Assembly: GCF_004319545.1 (NCBI RefSeq)
Contig: NZ_CP036313.1
Coordinates: 693,501-757,500, forward strand
DNA: 64,000 bases
Direction of reading: 5' to 3'
DNA from: Desulfobacter hydrogenophilus
GTDB taxonomy: Bacteria > Desulfobacterota > Desulfobacteria > Desulfobacterales > Desulfobacteraceae
In this document: positions 7,046-15,104 of the stretch, one piece after another
Layout: each line of letters opens with the position of its first letter
Numbering within the stretch: the first letter of the stretch is position 1
Notes under the pieces: generated by a model
What the model was told of the DNA's origin: nothing
The model's input: the letters and a program-made list of their open reading frames with translations, nothing else
Databases searched by the model: none
Position numbers and translations under genes: made by a program

Positions 7046-9241
7046 TTACTTTTTCTTCTTACTTTTCTTCACCACCATCCTGTGTGTCATTTTCAGCCTC
7101 TTTTCCGCATTTTTGATCAGGTGTTCAAAAGAACTGTGCGCATCTTCATCCTGTTGTGCCTGCAGTTGGACATAACTACCGTCACTTTGCATTTCCCAGC
7201 AATTGTGCCTGTCATTCAGCTGGATATCAATCATTTCCCGCAATAAGGCCTGCAGGCGTGGAGATTCGACAGGCGTGCAGATCTCAACCCGACTCTCAAG
7301 GTTTCGTTTCATCAGGTCTGCCGAGGATATAAAGTATTCTTCCTTACCACCATTGCGAAAATAAAAAATTCTTGAATGCTCCAGAAACCGACCGACAATG
7401 GAAATAACTCGAACATTTTCAGACAGTCCTGGAATGCCTGGCCGCAGCCGACAGGTATCACGGACAATGAGATCAACGTGAACACCGGCCTGTGAGGCTT
7501 TGTACAATGCCCTTGTAATATCTTTATCTTCAAGGGCATTTGTTTTTAATTGGATTAGTCCTTCCTGCCCTTCAGCCTGCAACCTGCACTCCCGGGCAAT
7601 CTTCTCCAGTAATTTTTTTTTCAAAATATTTGGGCAGGGTAGAAGCTTCTTGTATTTACGGGTGCCCGTATATCCGGTCGTCAGATAATTAAATAGCTCT
7701 GTGAGGTCGGAACCGATGACTGAATCACAGGTAAAAAGACCAAGGTCGCTGTATCCCCGGGCAGTACCCGCATGATAGTTGCCGGTTCCTATATGTGCGT
7801 AGCGATGCAAGCCGTCAAAATCCTTGCGTACCACAAAAATAACTTTTGAGTGGGTCTTCAAATCCACAACCCCGTAGGTCACATGAATCCCCACCTCTTC
7901 CAACGATCTGGCCCAGCGGATGTTGGCAGACTCATCAAAACGCGCTTTCAGCTCTACAACCACGGCGACCTGCTTACCATTCTGGGCTGCATCAATCAGG
8001 TACTGCATGACTCTGGATCGCTTGGCTGTCCGGTAAAGCGTCATTTTAATGCCCATAACTTTGGGGTCCAGACTGGCCTCCTTTATAAACCGTTCCACGG
8101 AGGTATCAAACGATTCGTATGGATGCTGCAGGAGAATGGAACCTTTTTCCTTTATGACATGGAAGATATTAGGATCCTCTCCAAGCAATTGCGGATTATC
8201 AACGGGTTGATGAAGCGGAAAGTGCAAGTCCTGACGGTCAAGTTCGGCAATCTGCATCAGGTGCCTGTTAGCCATGATTCCCTCAACTTCAAAAAGGTCC
8301 TCTTCTGCATCAATGTTGAGTTGTGCAGCCAACATACCTCGTAGAGACAGGCTCATATTCGTGTTCACCTCAAGCCGAACGATCTCAGCAAATTTTCTGT
8401 CGCGGAGGGCGGATTCGATCATAGATAAGAGATCATTCGCCTGCTCCTGATCTCGTTCAGTAATGGCATTCCTGATCACTCGGAAAAAATCGCATGATTC
8501 AATCACTATACCTGGGAAAAGCAAGTCAAGGTTGTTGGCGATAACATCCTCTATTGGTACATATAAATCTTCTTGGCCAATCTTTATAAATCGCGGAGTA
8601 AGCCCGGAGTCCACCGGAACCTTAATTCTGTTGAGATACGCGTGTTCCGTATCAGGATAGCTTACCTTGACCAGAAGGTTCAAGGATAGGTTGGAAATAA
8701 AAGGAAACGGATGTGCCGGATCCATTCCCTGGGGCGTTAAGAGTGGATATACATTATCGAAAAAAAAATTGTTGGCAAATGTCTTCTGCTCTTTTGTCAA
8801 TTGGTCGTAGCCGATAAGAACAATGCCCACGTCAGCAAGCAGTTTCTTCAACTCCACTTCCAACATTTGGTTCTGTTTTAAAATGTCCTGAACAGGAATA
8901 TGACAATCGTCGATCTGCTCTTGGGGTGTCCGCCCGTCCACACTTAATTTTTTGACCCCGGCCCCTACCAGGTGTTTGAGCCCACCGATACGTTTCATGA
9001 AAAACTCATCAAGATTCGAGCCAACGACTGATAGAAAGAAGACCCGTTCCAGAAGGGGGTTACGTGAATCCTGCCCTTCATGGAGGACCCGACGGTTGAA
9101 TTCAAGCCAGGTCAACTCCCTGTTTAGAAACCATTCCGAAGATTTCAGGTCAAACTCCGGGGAAATTTGTTGTTCCACCTGGGTCGGCTCACTTTCTATG
9201 ACATTTTTTTGCTCATCATTTTTCTGCTCATCAAGGGACAT
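7046..9241 (-). CDS. ppk1: Polyphosphate kinase 1
   Basis: Makes polyphosphate from ATP reversibly. The 731-residue protein has all PPK1 blocks: the N-terminal SSEWFLNRELTWLEFNRRVL, FLSVVGSNLDEFFMKR, the head domain, and the phospholipase-D-like catalytic domains. The catalytic histidine region is LKTHSKVIFVVR, followed by YAHIGTGNYHAGTARGYSD, then RFLEHSRIFYF and SSADLMKRNLESRVE. ATG 9241 with GGAG 8 bp upstream is preferred over the TTG four codons earlier. It ends in a lysine run (KKSKKKK). It is the first gene of a polyphosphate-themed neighbourhood on the same strand, but 265 bp separate it from the CYTH gene, so it is probably transcribed separately. Confidence 0.95.
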   Translation of the reverse strand: MSLDEQKNDEQKNVIESEPTQVEQQISPEFDLKSSEWFLNRELTWLEFNRRVLHEGQDSRNPLLERVFFLSVVGSNLDEFFMKRIGGLKHLVGAGVKKLSVDGRTPQEQIDDCHIPVQDILKQNQMLEVELKKLLADVGIVLIGYDQLTKEQKTFANNFFFDNVYPLLTPQGMDPAHPFPFISNLSLNLLVKVSYPDTEHAYLNRIKVPVDSGLTPRFIKIGQEDLYVPIEDVIANNLDLLFPGIVIESCDFFRVIRNAITERDQEQANDLLSMIESALRDRKFAEIVRLEVNTNMSLSLRGMLAAQLNIDAEEDLFEVEGIMANRHLMQIAELDRQDLHFPLHQPVDNPQLLGEDPNIFHVIKEKGSILLQHPYESFDTSVERFIKEASLDPKVMGIKMTLYRTAKRSRVMQYLIDAAQNGKQVAVVVELKARFDESANIRWARSLEEVGIHVTYGVVDLKTHSKVIFVVRKDFDGLHRYAHIGTGNYHAGTARGYSDLGLFTCDSVIGSDLTELFNYLTTGYTGTRKYKKLLPCPNILKKKLLEKIARECRLQAEGQEGLIQLKTNALEDKDITRALYKASQAGVHVDLIVRDTCRLRPGIPGLSENVRVISIVGRFLEHSRIFYFRNGGKEEYFISSADLMKRNLESRVEICTPVESPRLQALLREMIDIQLNDRHNCWEMQSDGSYVQLQAQQDEDAHSSFEHLIKNAEKRLKMTHRMVVKKSKKKK

Positions 9242-9518
9242 GATGCACTCCAACGTTACTGGGATAAAGTAATTTTTTAATCATACCACGCAGCTACTGA
9301 ACGTGATCAAATAACCTGAGGCAAATATAAACTAAGAATATAAGAATAGTGTTAGCGGCTTACCCCAATATATGAGCGTTCATCCCTCACAATTGTGGAA
9401 AGCCTTTAGAGACAGGAGGTCTAAAATTTTAAAAATAACGGATTGAGTACACAGGGCCACAGTCGGTGCGTTTCCCAGATCTTTTTGAATAGGTCAATCT
9501 TTTGATCTGTATCGTTTT

Positions 9519-9980
9519 TTAAGGAATACCGTTTTCGGCAAGACTTTTATTTTTATACCGGCCATCTTCAGTCACATCCAGCCCAAACCATGGGGGCGGA
9601 ACAAAGGTTTCGGCCTGGGCTTGGTCACCGAATTCCACCTCGCATAAGAAAAGACCTGCAAGGCCACCTGAAAATTCATCAATTTCAGCGACAAGGCCGT
9701 TTTCAAGGGGGGCTTGGGACCGTTGTTTTTCCACCTGCCGCCCCTGGGTCAAAGGCCACAGATAATGAAAATTGGTTTCATCAATCCTGATTTCCGCTTC
9801 ATTCCGTACAAGTCCCTGGCCCCGTTTAAAGGTCATGAAAAATGCATCGCCTTTCTGGCGAAGTCTGATCTCAACAGAATCCAGGGATTTGGAAATATAG
9901 CCCTGGCGGATACTGGTGGTGGACTGCAAAGCAATTTCCGGCATCTTTGTGAGCAGGAACTTTCGTTCTATTTCTTTCAT
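9519..9980 (-). CDS. CYTH (triphosphate tunnel metalloenzyme) domain protein
   Basis: A 153-residue stand-alone CYTH domain. The signature EIERKFLL (ExExK) is at residues 3-10, followed by IRQGYIS, VEIRLRQKG, FFMTFKRGQG, NEAEIRID, LVAEIDEFSG and LCEVEFGD, which alternate as the eight tunnel strands. Members hydrolyse or bind triphosphates, including tripolyphosphate. Its start overlaps the ParA stop (TAATG), so it is translationally coupled to ParA and CHAD. With CHAD and PPK nearby, a polyphosphate or tripolyphosphate substrate is likely but unproven. Confidence 0.88.
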   Translation of the reverse strand: MKEIERKFLLTKMPEIALQSTTSIRQGYISKSLDSVEIRLRQKGDAFFMTFKRGQGLVRNEAEIRIDETNFHYLWPLTQGRQVEKQRSQAPLENGLVAEIDEFSGGLAGLFLCEVEFGDQAQAETFVPPPWFGLDVTEDGRYKNKSLAENGIP

Positions 9981-10729
9981 TAAACCCTATCCCCTTGATT
10001 CTGAACTTCCTGCCACAATTGTGAGTAGGCCGCCACAGGCCCTTCTTTTCCGGCATAATACAGGGCCGGAGCCCTATGAACGCCCATGCGCTCAATATGT
10101 GTGGAAAAAGGTATCCAGGTGTTCATCACCTGTTCATTGCCGGCCCGGATCTCTTCCATGGTGTCAAGGTGCAGGGATTTACTCTGCTGGACCATGGAAA
10201 AAAACGGGAAAATCTTGGATGACTTGTAACCCTGTTTTTTAAAAAAATCATACAGTTGTTCAAGGGTTCTTTGGGACAATGTGGTGGGGATCACCGGTAC
10301 CACAATACGGTCAGCCACCTTGAAGACATTTTCCGAAAGCAGGGAGATATTTGGGGGACAGTCCAAAAGAACAATGTCATATTCACCATCAACCGGTTTC
10401 AACGCCTTGTTCAGCCGAGAGCGGCTCTTTTTCATCCGGGACAAAAAAATATCAAAATCCCTGAAACTCATGTTAGCCGGCAAAAGGTCCAGACCTTGAA
10501 AATCAGTTTCTCTGATGGCATTTGCAAATTTTTTTGTACCTTCAAAAAAGGTATTATTTTTTAGTTTTTCGGACGGCTTCACACGAAAATAAAATCCTGA
10601 GGCACCCTGGGGATCAAGGTCGCACAAAAGAGTCCGGTTGCCGCTTAGCGCACTGGCATATGCCAAATTAACCGAAGCTGCGGTTTTTCCCACACCGCCT
10701 TTGTTGGAATAACAAGCTATAAGTTTCAC
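9980..10729 (-). CDS. ParA/MinD-type ATPase of the polyphosphate operon
   Basis: A 249-residue deviant-Walker ATPase. KGGVGKT is at residues 10-16 with the signature lysine K10, the A' motif is DLDPQGASG, and Walker B is IVLLDCPPNIS. There is no N-terminal DNA-binding domain, as in small ParA, Soj, McdA and MipZ-like proteins that position cargo on the nucleoid. It starts with GTG 10729 behind AAGGAG, 14 bp after the CHAD gene, and its stop overlaps the CYTH start. No ParB or parS is visible; the small RHH protein two genes upstream is the obvious partner candidate, as in type Ib partition systems. Its role on polyphosphate granules is inferred from context. Confidence 0.88.
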   Translation of the reverse strand: MKLIACYSNKGGVGKTAASVNLAYASALSGNRTLLCDLDPQGASGFYFRVKPSEKLKNNTFFEGTKKFANAIRETDFQGLDLLPANMSFRDFDIFLSRMKKSRSRLNKALKPVDGEYDIVLLDCPPNISLLSENVFKVADRIVVPVIPTTLSQRTLEQLYDFFKKQGYKSSKIFPFFSMVQQSKSLHLDTMEEIRAGNEQVMNTWIPFSTHIERMGVHRAPALYYAGKEGPVAAYSQLWQEVQNQGDRV

Positions 10730-10743
10730 GAAATAATATCTCC

Positions 10744-12288
10744 TTATGAATCAGCCTGGGTGTTGGTTTTTTTAAAGCCTGTGTTCTTCAATTCAAACAG
10801 GGCGTTAAACGCATCCTGTGTATCGGGGCTGTAAAATTGGGACAGGTTATCAATAATCATCCTGCGTTCTGCCAGCTGTTTGCGATAAAGCATGGCTGTC
10901 AACGCCCCGATGCTTTCGGCCAGAGCTTTGGCATTGGGGCCGGTGCCCGGGTAACGCTCCAGGCACTGGGCCAGGGTGGCCTGCTGGACAGACTGGTCAT
11001 TGAAACTTCCCAGATGCTCCTGCAACCCTTTAAGGGTTTTAAGCAGGCGTTTTACTTGTTTGACGTCAAATAAAGGCTGGGCAGATTCCATCAGGTACCG
11101 CAATTTTTTGCACTGGATACGTAGTTCATGAATGGTATCATCCGGGGTCTTATCCGTTATACTCTCGGCAAGTTTGCACACCTTTTTATATCGTTTCAAA
11201 ACCAGATCTGCGGCAAAAACCTTGGACGGAGCATCGGCCTTGGGGCCTTTGGGCAGGCCTTTGGGATTTTCAAATAATTTCTGAATGAATTTTATCTGTT
11301 TTTTGTAAGCCTTGGATTTAAGCATGGCTTCAACCTTTCCAAAGGCCTCATCCCGATCCTGTTGCAACAAATCAAAAAGGACCCCAAGGCCAGGATGGGC
11401 CTGGGGGGGAACCAAGGCAAAATAATCGTCCTTGGATAATAGGTAAACATCCCGGTCCCGCATCAGGTTGGTATCCTGCATAATATCCCTGAAATCCTGC
11501 TTCAACTGATTAAGGGTTTCAGAGGCCACCACGCCTTTAAACAGGGTAAGCACGGATCGCACTTTGCGCAGACTGACCCGCCACTGATGGAGAAACTCGG
11601 TGTCCAGATCATCAATAAGCCCGGGTTCGTTGTGGCGTGTGACCTGTAAAAATGTCTGGACAATGCGACAAAGGCTTGTCCTGGCAGGGGCCTTTTCAGA
11701 CAAACGAATAACCGGCTTGGATGTATAATCCGAAATTTTCAGTTTAAGTACATCTGCAGGAAGGCCCGGGGGCTCCATTTTTTTCAAAATGTCACAAATC
11801 AGCGCATGGCTGCCCATATAACCTCGCATGGGAAGGGTCCGCAGCCAGGACCAGGTATTTTCCCCGCGGCTCAAAAAAACCGATGCAACGCGGCAGCAGG
11901 TTTTTTGTTCGTCATCCAGAAGGGATAATGTATCCCGGATGATGCTCACCTGACCTGCCGGTGTAAACGCCCGCAAAGGCGATTGATCCAAAAGCAGATC
12001 CCTGACAGGGCCCTGGGGAAGCTCCCGGGGAAATTGCCATTCGAATACCGGCGCAGTCTGTGTCATTAAATCACCAGACCAGCCGATCCTGACCAGATCG
12101 GATTGAGTCTGAATTAAAAGGGCATCCGACTTGTAAACCGCAGCATCAAAGGTATCCAGAACAGTCCCCTCTTCGGGCTCACATGCATTGCCCATAAGGG
12201 TCATATTTGAACTCTTGAGTGCGGCATTTATCTTTTTGACATTAATGCCGGCCGACAGCGTAAATGTTTGCGAAGGAGGCAAATTCAT
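10744..12288 (-). CDS. CHAD-domain protein with degenerate CYTH-like N-terminus
   Basis: A 514-residue protein. The C-terminal ~300 residues form a CHAD domain: two helical halves with conserved histidine/arginine faces, FLHQWRVSLRKVRSVL at 232-247 and IHELRIQCKKLRYLM at 386-400. This is the basic polyphosphate-binding surface known for the family, which localises to polyphosphate granules. Residues 1-200 resemble a decayed CYTH fold, lacking the ExExK signature. Its ATG overlaps the TGA of the RHH gene, and ParA follows after 14 bp. It would be the natural adaptor linking granules to the ParA ATPase. Confidence 0.88.
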   Translation of the reverse strand: MNLPPSQTFTLSAGINVKKINAALKSSNMTLMGNACEPEEGTVLDTFDAAVYKSDALLIQTQSDLVRIGWSGDLMTQTAPVFEWQFPRELPQGPVRDLLLDQSPLRAFTPAGQVSIIRDTLSLLDDEQKTCCRVASVFLSRGENTWSWLRTLPMRGYMGSHALICDILKKMEPPGLPADVLKLKISDYTSKPVIRLSEKAPARTSLCRIVQTFLQVTRHNEPGLIDDLDTEFLHQWRVSLRKVRSVLTLFKGVVASETLNQLKQDFRDIMQDTNLMRDRDVYLLSKDDYFALVPPQAHPGLGVLFDLLQQDRDEAFGKVEAMLKSKAYKKQIKFIQKLFENPKGLPKGPKADAPSKVFAADLVLKRYKKVCKLAESITDKTPDDTIHELRIQCKKLRYLMESAQPLFDVKQVKRLLKTLKGLQEHLGSFNDQSVQQATLAQCLERYPGTGPNAKALAESIGALTAMLYRKQLAERRMIIDNLSQFYSPDTQDAFNALFELKNTGFKKTNTQADS

Positions 12289-12446
12289 TTTTCTGATTTT
12301 CCCTTGTTCTTTTTAATATATTCATGGATCAGATTTTCAATAATGGCCTGAACGCTGGTCTCTTTTTCAATGGCCAGGATTTTAAGCGCCTTGAGCACTT
12401 TTTTCTCCAACCTTAGGGAAGTATTCACCTTTTTAATTTTTACCAT
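12285..12446 (-). CDS. Small ribbon-helix-helix protein, putative ParA partner or autoregulator
   Basis: A 53-residue protein from ATG 12446. A strand KKVNTSLRLEKKVLKALKIL is followed by AIEKETSVQAIIENLIHEYI, the strand-helix-helix pattern of the MetJ/Arc family, and a lysine-rich tail. It is the first gene of the operon, overlapping the CHAD start by 4 bp (ATGA). In type Ib partition loci and many plasmid systems such proteins are the ParA partner and also repress their own promoter. The palindrome AATGACGTCATT in the 55-bp divergent promoter region is a plausible target. The fold is clear; the partner role is inferred. Confidence 0.75.
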   Translation of the reverse strand: MVKIKKVNTSLRLEKKVLKALKILAIEKETSVQAIIENLIHEYIKKNKGKSEK

Positions 12447-12482
12447 ATTAGATCCTTGTTAATCTTTGTTTCATGCCTTGAT

Positions 12483-12529
12483 ATAATGACGTCATTAAAT
12501 TATGATGTCAACTATTATGGATTTAATGA
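12483..12529. promoter_or_regulatory. Candidate RHH operator in the divergent promoter region
   Basis: The perfect 12-bp palindrome AATGACGTCATT (12485-12496) is followed by an imperfect half ATGATGTCA (12502-12510) and a third TTAATGAC (12522-12529). It sits between the RHH operon and the Ppx/GppA gene. A 13-bp identical copy ATAATGACGTCAT lies inside Ppx/GppA at 12904. Operator function is inferred. Confidence 0.5.
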
Positions 12530-13488
12530 CAAAATACGCAGCCATCGACATTGGTTCAAATGCCGTTCGCCTGCTTTTAGCCATGGTGTCGGAAGAAAAG
12601 TTTGAACTTCGAGTAAAAAAAATTTCCTGGATGCGCATGCCCATCCGACTGGGTGAAGATGCCTTTTTACAGGGCACGATCTCGGATGAACGGGCCTCCA
12701 AACTGACAAAAACCATGGCTGGCTTTGCAAAACTTATTGATGCGTACCAGCCTGTGGCGATCAAAGCGTGTGCCACTTCGGCCATGAGGACTGCCCAGAA
12801 CGGCCGGCAGGTATGCCACAGAATCAGGGAACAGACTGGTATCGACATTGAAATCATCAACGGTGGGCAGGAAGCCCGGTATCTTTTCCAAAACCGCCAC
12901 AAAATAATGACGTCATCGGAAAAATCAGCTTTGTTTGTGGATGTGGGTGGCGGGAGCACTGAAATTACGTTGTTTTGTAACGGCAGGGTCCAGGCCAGTC
13001 GTTCCTTTAACCTAGGCACCATCCGCCCGCTCAACAACCGGGCCCGGCAGCAGGACTGGGATTGTATGAAATCTTGGTTGAAAAAAAATACCCAGGGACA
13101 TGAGCCTGTGGAGGCCATTGGCAGCGGTGGAAACATTAACAAGCTGTTTAAGCTGGCCAAGGGCCGTCCCGGGACATGGGTGAGCCGGAAAAAAATAAAA
13201 AAAATCCGGAATGAACTAGCTGATTATGCGTTGGAAGAACGGATGCGCCGCTTTAATTTAAAACCTGACCGGGCAGACGTTATTATCCCGGGAGCACGAA
13301 TCTATATTAAAGCCATGGCCTGGGGCCGGTGTGAAAAAATCCATGTCCCCATGCAGGGACTTGCCGACGGCATAATACGGGTCCTACACGCCCAGAGGAT
13401 GCAGGCGCAGTCCGAGGATATCCCGAAGAGAACGGACCGTTCCGATGATACTATGCCCCTTGCTGAGCATGACACATTCGACTTTTAG
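12526..13488 (+). CDS. Ppx/GppA-type exopolyphosphatase
   Basis: Cleaves terminal phosphate from polyphosphate or (p)ppGpp. ASKHA-fold motifs are present: YAAIDIGSNAVRLLLA at the N-terminus, ACATSAMRTAQNG, FVDVGGGSTEITLF, and AIGSGGNINKL. About 320 residues, matching short Ppx2/GppA forms without an HD domain. ATG 12526 is preferred because MTKYAAIDIGS is the usual beginning; upstream ATGs at 12502, 12505 and 12517 are in frame and cannot be excluded. It is divergent from the RHH-CHAD-ParA-CYTH operon across the palindrome, which suggests shared control. The last 30 residues are charged and poorly conserved. Confidence 0.88.
   Translation: MTKYAAIDIGSNAVRLLLAMVSEEKFELRVKKISWMRMPIRLGEDAFLQGTISDERASKLTKTMAGFAKLIDAYQPVAIKACATSAMRTAQNGRQVCHRIREQTGIDIEIINGGQEARYLFQNRHKIMTSSEKSALFVDVGGGSTEITLFCNGRVQASRSFNLGTIRPLNNRARQQDWDCMKSWLKKNTQGHEPVEAIGSGGNINKLFKLAKGRPGTWVSRKKIKKIRNELADYALEERMRRFNLKPDRADVIIPGARIYIKAMAWGRCEKIHVPMQGLADGIIRVLHAQRMQAQSEDIPKRTDRSDDTMPLAEHDTFDF
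12904..12916. promoter_or_regulatory. Second copy of the ATAATGACGTCAT palindrome
   Basis: Identical over 13 bp to 12483-12495, here inside the Ppx/GppA coding region about 400 bp downstream. It could be an auxiliary operator or a nucleation site for the RHH protein. Chance is possible but unlikely for 13 bp in 0.5 kb. Confidence 0.4.
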
Positions 13489-13667
13489 GACCGCAGATTA
13501 AATAAGTTGGACAGAAACAACTCCGATTCTTCTATAGTCCTGCCGTTGGCAACACAACAAATGATATCTTAATTATATTTCAATAGGTTATTATTCATAA
13601 CATGGGTTTAAGCATTTAGACGATACAAAAATTGACTTCAACCATTTAAAAAAGGAGAATTGAACGT

Positions 13668-14055
13668 ATGAAAACCCATAACCTGAGGTTCCCGCATCGG
13701 CGACAACAGGGAACTCAAACACGCACTGGAATCTTACTGGCGGGGCGCAGGAAACAAACGGATCACCACAGGATCGGTATTTCCGTACAGCCCGGGGGCA
13801 GTCCACAGACGATGGAAAAGACAACCAGATTTCAGCCGGAGAAATGACCAAGTGGTTTGACACCAATTACCACTACATTGTCCCGGAATTTGATCCATCC
13901 ACCGGTTTTTGCCTGGATGCACAATCTCTGCTGGACCAGTTACAGGAGGCTCAAAAGGTAGGCGTAAGGCCCAAACAGGTTATTATAGGCCCCGTAACCT
14001 ATCTTTTTTGGGGCAAGGCAGAAAATGTTGACAAAATAAACCTGCTGAATAAAAT
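13668..14055 (+). pseudogene. metE: 5' remnant of cobalamin-independent methionine synthase
   Basis: AAGGAG precedes ATG 13668. The start reads MKTHNL; after a one-base shift the frame gives RIGDNRELKHALESYWRGAG, the MetE N-terminus. A large internal deletion follows. From 13844 a third segment encodes MTKWFDTNYHYIVPEF and VRPKQVIIGPVTYLFWGKAE, both strongly MetE-like. Similarity ends at about 14050 in the integrase remnant. Frameshifts, deletion and truncation exclude function. Confidence 0.8.
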
Positions 14056-14511
14056 GGTTTTGTCTCTGATGCCTTTCAGCGTTTCTGCATCGGGTGTGTC
14101 TAATATTTTTCTGACTTCATGGGGTGTCATCACTTTGGCTTCCACCCGGTCGGAATTGACCGGCATGCGACGAACGCCCTGGGCCACATTGATTTTGACG
14201 ATCTGTTTATCTATCAAATGATTGAACAGCGAAGATATCGCGCTTAACCGATTGTTAATCGTCCTGGGACTGTGACCCAAATTTTGAAGATATTTTTTAA
14301 AGGCAATCACATGACCATGTTCAACATCCCGCAATTGCTCCGGGGCGCTTACGCCAATAAAAGACAAAAAGGAATGAATGGCTTTGTCGTATGTCTCAAT
14401 GGAATTGTCAGAATTAAAATTGGCTTTCCATAAAAGTTCTTCCGGAATTTCTTTGATCGCCTTGAGGAGAGAAATTTTATTTTTCGGACTGGGTATCAGA
14501 TCGTGATTCAT
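14048..14511 (-). pseudogene. Tyrosine recombinase 5' remnant
   Basis: ATG 14511 begins a frame with the N-terminal core-binding domain of XerC/D-type integrases: SIETYDKAIHSFLSFIG, HVIAFKKYLQNLG and SPRTINNRLSAISSLFNHLI. It then has the first residues of the catalytic domain, MTPHEVRKILDTPD and GIRDKTIL. There it joins the inverted metE remnant and ends within 20 codons of unrelated sequence. The catalytic R-H-R-Y residues are all missing. Confidence 0.8.
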
Positions 14512-14578
14512 TTTTTCACCCTAACGGTTTATGGTTTTTTATACCTGATATATAGGGCTGAAATAAATCATGAAAATA

Positions 14579-14606
14579 GTTAGACATAATGCCTTTTATG
14601 TCTAAC
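14579..14606. repeat. Palindrome upstream of hipBA
   Basis: Perfect 11-bp arms GTTAGACATAA and TTATGTCTAAC around a 6-bp centre. It lies about 225 bp before hipB and 70 bp from the integrase remnant. Related text (TTATAGACATA) occurs just before hipB at about 14803-14813. It may be a HipB operator or a terminator; there is no clear T-run. The rest of 14512-14831 shows no gene. Confidence 0.4.
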
Positions 14607-14831
14607 TATGATCCATCAAGAACCCGGCCAACTTTTTTTTATGAAATATTATTATATAGGGACGATTTTGAAATGGGAGAGGTGTGAGAACCTATCCCTA
14701 AAGTATTGAGTGAAAAGGCAGTCATGTTTTTATGAGGCACATATGGCGAAAGCGGCATAAAATAAAAATATGGCGTTTTAAACATAATTTGATATTATGC
14801 CGTTATAGACATATTTTATTTGGAGGAAGGG

Positions 14832-15104
14832 ATGCAGCAGATAATGGTCTCCCCCAGGGATCTTGGGGTAACGCTTAAAGAATTGAGGAAACAAAAGGGG
14901 ATGACCCAGACAGCCTTGGGTAAACGGGTGGGGCTTGACCAGAAACGGGTCTCCCTGATGGAGAGCGGCAATCCCAATATCCGAGTGGCCAGCCTGTTCA
15001 GACTGCTTTCCGCTCTGGACGTGGGCATGGCCCTTGAGCCCAAGGCCATTGACGGTACGACTCCAGTCCAAGGGAACCAGGAAGAGAATAAGGATGAATG
15101 GTGA
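14832..15104 (+). CDS. hipB: HipB-type antitoxin, XRE helix-turn-helix
   Basis: A 90-residue DNA-binding antitoxin. The XRE domain reads LGVTLKELRKQKGMTQTALG, RVGLDQKRVSLMESG, NIRVASLFRLLSALDVGMAL. ATG 14832 with GGAGGAAGG directly upstream is preferred over the in-frame TTG at 14820. It overlaps hipA by 7 bp. In the family HipB neutralises HipA and represses the operon. It sits in the accessory island between broken genes. Confidence 0.88.
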   Translation: MQQIMVSPRDLGVTLKELRKQKGMTQTALGKRVGLDQKRVSLMESGNPNIRVASLFRLLSALDVGMALEPKAIDGTTPVQGNQEENKDEW

